A stretch of DNA of 64,000 nt from Bacteroidales bacterium (lineage in GTDB: Bacteria > Bacteroidota > Bacteroidia > Bacteroidales > Muribaculaceae), in NCBI GenBank assembly GCA_003150235.1, contig QAMW01000006.1, forward strand, positions 1-64,000. Direction: 5' to 3'. Below the pieces are notes generated by a model. It saw only the letters and a list, made by a program, of their open reading frames with translations, was not told where the DNA came from and made no database searches. The position numbers were made by a program, and so were the translations under genes. Shown here piece after piece: positions 60,894 to 64,000 of this stretch; positions within the stretch are counted from its first letter, which is position 1, and each line of letters opens with the position of its first letter.

Positions 60894-62051
60894 TCATAAC
60901 CTGGCTACTGACGCATCACCGTAGATTGTGTTAATCCACATACCAAAAAGGCGGTCGGTAACGGAATAACGGCGGTCGGTAACAGTCACGTAATCCATCT
61001 CAAGCAATTTTTTAAGTGATGCCTGAACCGAGCTTGCCGACAGCAGATGATTGTTTCTGACAAATGCTGCCGAGGTAATTTTCTCTACCACCCCTTCACG
61101 GGCTATGGCATACAGCAATTCTTTCTGACGCTCGGGAATGTTGGACAGAATTTCACGGAAAACCGTATCATTAGCGGCAAGCATATCATCCAAAGATTTC
61201 TGCGCCGTCGAAATCTTACATACATCTCCGACAGGAGTATCGGCATAAGCTCCATTGAACACCCGCTGCATGTAATAGGTATGTCCGCCGAAAAGTTCAT
61301 ACACCCGTACGATAACATCAGAATCCACATTCTTGCCATTTTCCGCAAACAGAAGTGTTACAAATTCAGAATATATCGGCAGCGGTATTTCTTTTAGCTC
61401 AAGTATATCGGCACTGTTATAAAACGGGCGCGATGAAGCGGAAAACATTTCCTGCATTAGATGACGCTCACTACCGGCAAAAATAAGATTGACATTGGAA
61501 GAACCTTGTATATGTGACCGCAAAATCGCCTCTACATTTTTCTCAGGATATTTGGTAATCTGCTGAAACTCGTCAATTGCCACCACACAAGGCATATCTG
61601 CCGACGAAAGATATTGAAATATTTCCGCAAGTGTGTATTCAGGGCGGTCGATGTCGCCAAGCTGCAGATTGAATGTCGGTGTGCCGGATAAAGCATCAAA
61701 GCCGAATTTCCCGTTTATCGACTTTAACATCGACAGAAACTGTCGCATCATTTTCTGACTTCTCGGAAGAAGATAGCTAAAGATCTCACGACCGAGAAGA
61801 TAGATAAATTCGCGCAAACTTGATGTCTGGAGTATATCGATAAAGAATGTGTAATAATTGTCTCTAAGCACCGGCTTGTCATAGCAGAAACGTATCAAGC
61901 CGGTCTTCCCCATGCGTCGTGGAGAAATCAACACAAGGTTATTACCATTTGTCACCGTCTTTATCAGTCGTTCTGATTCGGCGACGCGGTCGCAGAAATA
62001 CTCCGGCTGAATCTTTCCCGCAACTATAAAAGGATTTATATGTCGTGCCAT
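60894..62051 (-). CDS. Archaeal-type ATPase with C-terminal winged helix
   Basis: A 385-residue STAND/archaeal ATPase-like protein. Walker A is S-P-R-R-M-G-K-T (residues 43-50), Walker B is V-V-A-I-D-E (156-161) followed by F-Q-Q. The C-terminus (from about residue 290) has a winged-helix look (L-S-A-S-S-V-Q-A-S-L-K-K-L). I took the ATG at 62051 over a start at 62069. Such ATPases are numerous in Bacteroidales and archaea; function is mostly unknown, with suggested roles in regulation or DNA transactions. The promoter overlaps an inverted repeat, hinting at self-regulation. Confidence 0.85.
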   Translation of the reverse strand: MARHINPFIVAGKIQPEYFCDRVAESERLIKTVTNGNNLVLISPRRMGKTGLIRFCYDKPVLRDNYYTFFIDILQTSSLREFIYLLGREIFSYLLPRSQKMMRQFLSMLKSINGKFGFDALSGTPTFNLQLGDIDRPEYTLAEIFQYLSSADMPCVVAIDEFQQITKYPEKNVEAILRSHIQGSSNVNLIFAGSERHLMQEMFSASSRPFYNSADILELKEIPLPIYSEFVTLLFAENGKNVDSDVIVRVYELFGGHTYYMQRVFNGAYADTPVGDVCKISTAQKSLDDMLAANDTVFREILSNIPERQKELLYAIAREGVVEKITSAAFVRNNHLLSASSVQASLKKLLEMDYVTVTDRRYSVTDRLFGMWINTIYGDASVARL

Positions 62052-62066
62052 CTCACCATTTTTATG

Positions 62067-62098
62067 CAAATATAATTATTCAAAATGAATTATTCAAA
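62067..62098 (-). promoter_or_regulatory. Promoter of the archaeal-type ATPase gene
   Basis: On the minus strand TTTG (plus-strand 62095-62098), a 20-base spacer and TATATTTG (62067-62074) form a full match to the Bacteroidota consensus, 15 bases from the ATG. Confidence 0.7.
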
Positions 62099-62122
62099 TT
62101 AAATAATTTATTTTGAATAATT
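62074..62122. repeat. 12-bp inverted repeat over the ATPase promoter
   Basis: AATTATTCAAAA at 62074-62085 and its exact reverse complement at 62111-62122 enclose 25 bases containing a further ATTATTCAAATT/AATAATTTA-type half-site. The left arm sits in the promoter spacer and the rest lies upstream, as an operator would. Confidence 0.65.
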
Positions 62123-62175
62123 ACAATTCCGCTTTTTCATATTAATTTAGAGATGGGCGCCCCGTAGAGTGGCAT

Positions 62176-64000
62176 TTAATCATTATGCCTGAGGTATTTT
62201 GAGAACTGTCGCGGTGACATGCCTACCTGATAGGCTATCTCGCTGAGGGTAGGTTTTACATGCTTACCCGTGGCTTGCTCAAGAAGCTGCCGGCCCTTTT
62301 TCACTCGTCTCTCCCGCAGATATTCAAGAGGCGACAGTCCAGTGATAGCCTTGACTCGCTTATAGAGATTGCTACGGCTCATCCCGGCAAGATGCCCCAA
62401 CTCTTCAATACTGAATGCGGCATCGGCAATATTCTCATCTATTATTGAATCTATTGACTTCAACCATGCACTGTCTGCCTCGGCTTCCGCTTCTGCATCA
62501 ACAGCAATATCGGGCTGAGATATCGGAGGCATCGCAGGAGTGCCAACACTCTTTCCCGCAACCCGATTGCGTAAAAAATACATCAACAACCCCCCTGAGA
62601 AAATTATTCCGATTACGACATATATCCACCACGGAATCCTTACTTGCAAACCACCGTGGGCTTCTTTTACCGGATTATCATCGGAACTTATCACCGCTAC
62701 AGCACCGAAAGCACCGGCAAGAACAGTGCCATCACCGGTATCAAACAGCGCATATTTCCCCAAGCGCAGACCATCCAATTTTGCGAATACCTCAACACGA
62801 GGCAGCTCATAACGCACATCAACATGATACACTGCAGAATCAGTGCTGCACCATAATGTGCTGTCAGGAGAACTCTCCAACGCAATCAGAGGTATTCCAT
62901 TCAAAGCGACCTTAGTTCCATTACGGTCGGTCAACCCGTCAGGGGTGGCAAAATACAGTGTGCCATCGGTCGAGACTGCAAGCTGATCAACCACGATACG
63001 CTCATCACCGGCAGCCGACGTTTCCAGTTCCAGCGATGCGCCTGAAAGAGCGTCAAAAGCATAAACCCCGTAATGAGTTGCAACAAAAATGCTGTCGCCA
63101 CACGGCGATGAACAGATATCGGTGATATAATTTGTTTTCAAGGCGGAATTGGAAATATCAAATTTGTCAGAATTTCCTGTGGCAAAGTCATAACGAATCA
63201 CCCCATTAGAAAAAGATGCTATCCACAACTTCCCGGAAGAATCAAAAGCCATCGCCCGACACCGCGAGACCTCGCTGCCAGAACCTAAATTCGGGACAGA
63301 GACGGCGTTTAAAAGCGTGTCAACCTTAAATATCCCGCCTCCATAGCTCGCCGCGAGCACATTTCCGTCAGGTAGTGTCAGAAGTTTTGTAACAGTGGAG
63401 CTTGGCAATGCCGTAAGCACGGTATCATTACCAATATCTATACCCGCGCCATCGTATGCTGTCCAAATTCGCCCTTTTCCATCAATAGCGAATGAGGATA
63501 TATTCTCTTCGATACCGGTATGTATCGTTTCCACATCCGACAGGACAGGCTTTGAATAATATATCCCGGAATGATATATCGAGGCATAGAGACGACCACT
63601 TCGGGTATCGTATGCGACTGACGATATGTGATTACCGGGAATCGATGCAGCATCATCCAATGAACGGCGCATGTTTATCAGACTTCCTGTAGAGCGGCGA
63701 TATAGATAAATCCCGTCACTGTTTGTCGCATACGCCTTCCAGCCATGCCTTAGAGCAGCCATATCTTTAACTATCTTATCCTGAAGGGGAGCGGGTACGT
63801 TGCGGGGTACATACTCATGACTTACAATCGTATCACAAAGCAGAACAGAATCACCTTCGAGCAGATAAGAACCCATAAGTGTGCGGACATATATACTTAC
63901 GTCCAGAATTTCTATGCGGTTTACCGTAGGCTGCCGCGAAGCTTTGTCCTGGAGTTTAATGTTACGTATTTCATCCCCGTCAGCCGCCACATAAAGCCCC
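62176..64000 (-). CDS. Propeller sensor-AraC regulator without kinase (partial)
   Basis: The 3' part of a gene that runs off the window: the frame stays open to base 64000, reading G-L-Y-V-A-A-D-G across the edge, a two-component propeller repeat. About 440 visible residues are periplasmic propeller repeats (G-K-L-W-I-A-S-F, G-D-S-I-F-V-A-T). A membrane helix follows (W-W-I-Y-V-V-I-G, about 450-472 of the visible chain), then a short Ala/Glu linker and a C-terminal AraC-type HTH (I-E-E-L-G-H-L-A-G-M-S-R, L-S-E-I-A-Y-Q-V-G-M-S). No kinase or receiver domain lies between, unlike hybrid two-component regulators; the plan recalls SusR. It may control the nearby pectin genes. Confidence 0.85.
   Translation of the reverse strand, partial: GLYVAADGDEIRNIKLQDKASRQPTVNRIEILDVSIYVRTLMGSYLLEGDSVLLCDTIVSHEYVPRNVPAPLQDKIVKDMAALRHGWKAYATNSDGIYLYRRSTGSLINMRRSLDDAASIPGNHISSVAYDTRSGRLYASIYHSGIYYSKPVLSDVETIHTGIEENISSFAIDGKGRIWTAYDGAGIDIGNDTVLTALPSSTVTKLLTLPDGNVLAASYGGGIFKVDTLLNAVSVPNLGSGSEVSRCRAMAFDSSGKLWIASFSNGVIRYDFATGNSDKFDISNSALKTNYITDICSSPCGDSIFVATHYGVYAFDALSGASLELETSAAGDERIVVDQLAVSTDGTLYFATPDGLTDRNGTKVALNGIPLIALESSPDSTLWCSTDSAVYHVDVRYELPRVEVFAKLDGLRLGKYALFDTGDGTVLAGAFGAVAVISSDDNPVKEAHGGLQVRIPWWIYVVIGIIFSGGLLMYFLRNRVAGKSVGTPAMPPISQPDIAVDAEAEAEADSAWLKSIDSIIDENIADAAFSIEELGHLAGMSRSNLYKRVKAITGLSPLEYLRERRVKKGRQLLEQATGKHVKPTLSEIAYQVGMSPRQFSKYLRHND

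Overview
The window is chromosomal DNA from a member of the Bacteroidota, order Bacteroidales, and probably a gut Muribaculaceae-like organism (family-level placement is inference). The grounds are a complete type IX secretion core (porT, porP, gldK, gldL, gldM, gldN), cargo proteins with C-terminal type IX sorting tails, promoters of the Bacteroidota TTTG / TAnnTTTG type, lipoproteins next to DUF3575 barrels, and pectin-degrading enzymes with signal peptides. Most of the window is GC-balanced. The first 1.9 kb is clearly AT-richer, and the stretches near 9.2-11.2 kb and 60.9-62.1 kb are somewhat AT-richer, which suggests accessory DNA.

Layout: 0-1.9 kb holds three AT-rich genes (secreted protein, lipoprotein, protein with two ExoX-like C-terminal motifs). 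2.1-7.6 kb is cvpA-family followed by sufBCDS (Fe-S cluster assembly). 7.6-8.0 kb is a repeat-rich spacer. 8.0-9.0 kb encodes a type IX cargo protein. 9.2-11.2 kb is a two-gene module of an AAA/OLD-like ATPase and a small PD-(D/E)XK nuclease-like protein, the best candidate for an undescribed defence system. 11.7-18.8 kb carries a TPR protein, an outer-membrane barrel and a GH3 enzyme. 19.1-21.4 kb is a multidomain type IX cargo. 21.4-28.4 kb, on the minus strand, holds cysK, a GNAT/FemAB-like gene, an iron alcohol dehydrogenase, yidC and pyrG. 28.7-31.4 kb is a minus-strand operon of a DUF3575 barrel and two fimbria-like lipoproteins. 31.5-33.7 kb holds an M48 protease, a small unknown gene and an SDR. 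33.7-40.5 kb is the type IX secretion operon, then tRNA-Asp and an MFS transporter.

42.0-62.1 kb is mostly uronate and pectin metabolism. An esterase-like hydrolase, a DUF4861 protein, kduD, an orphan galactitol-type PTS IIC, a signal-peptide-bearing kduI, an Nfn/Sud-like flavoprotein pair, kdgK and eda form one run on the plus strand. Across a divergent promoter region lie a PL11 rhamnogalacturonan lyase with a type IX tail (minus strand) and a CE12 acetylesterase, GH28, GH95 and a second esterase (plus strand). Together these predict extracellular cleavage and deacetylation of rhamnogalacturonan/pectin, then conversion of unsaturated uronate through DKI, KDG and KDPG to pyruvate and glyceraldehyde-3-phosphate. 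A KduI exported to the periplasm beside a PTS-type permease without PTS partners suggests that isomerisation precedes uptake. No SusC/SusD pair is in the window.

The end holds an orphan vsr endonuclease gene, an archaeal-type ATPase gene whose promoter overlaps a perfect 12-bp inverted repeat, and the 3' part of a membrane-spanning propeller sensor fused to an AraC-type DNA-binding domain with no kinase between them. Many ORFs antisense to these genes are shadows and were left out. All family assignments come from reading motifs by eye; no database search was run.
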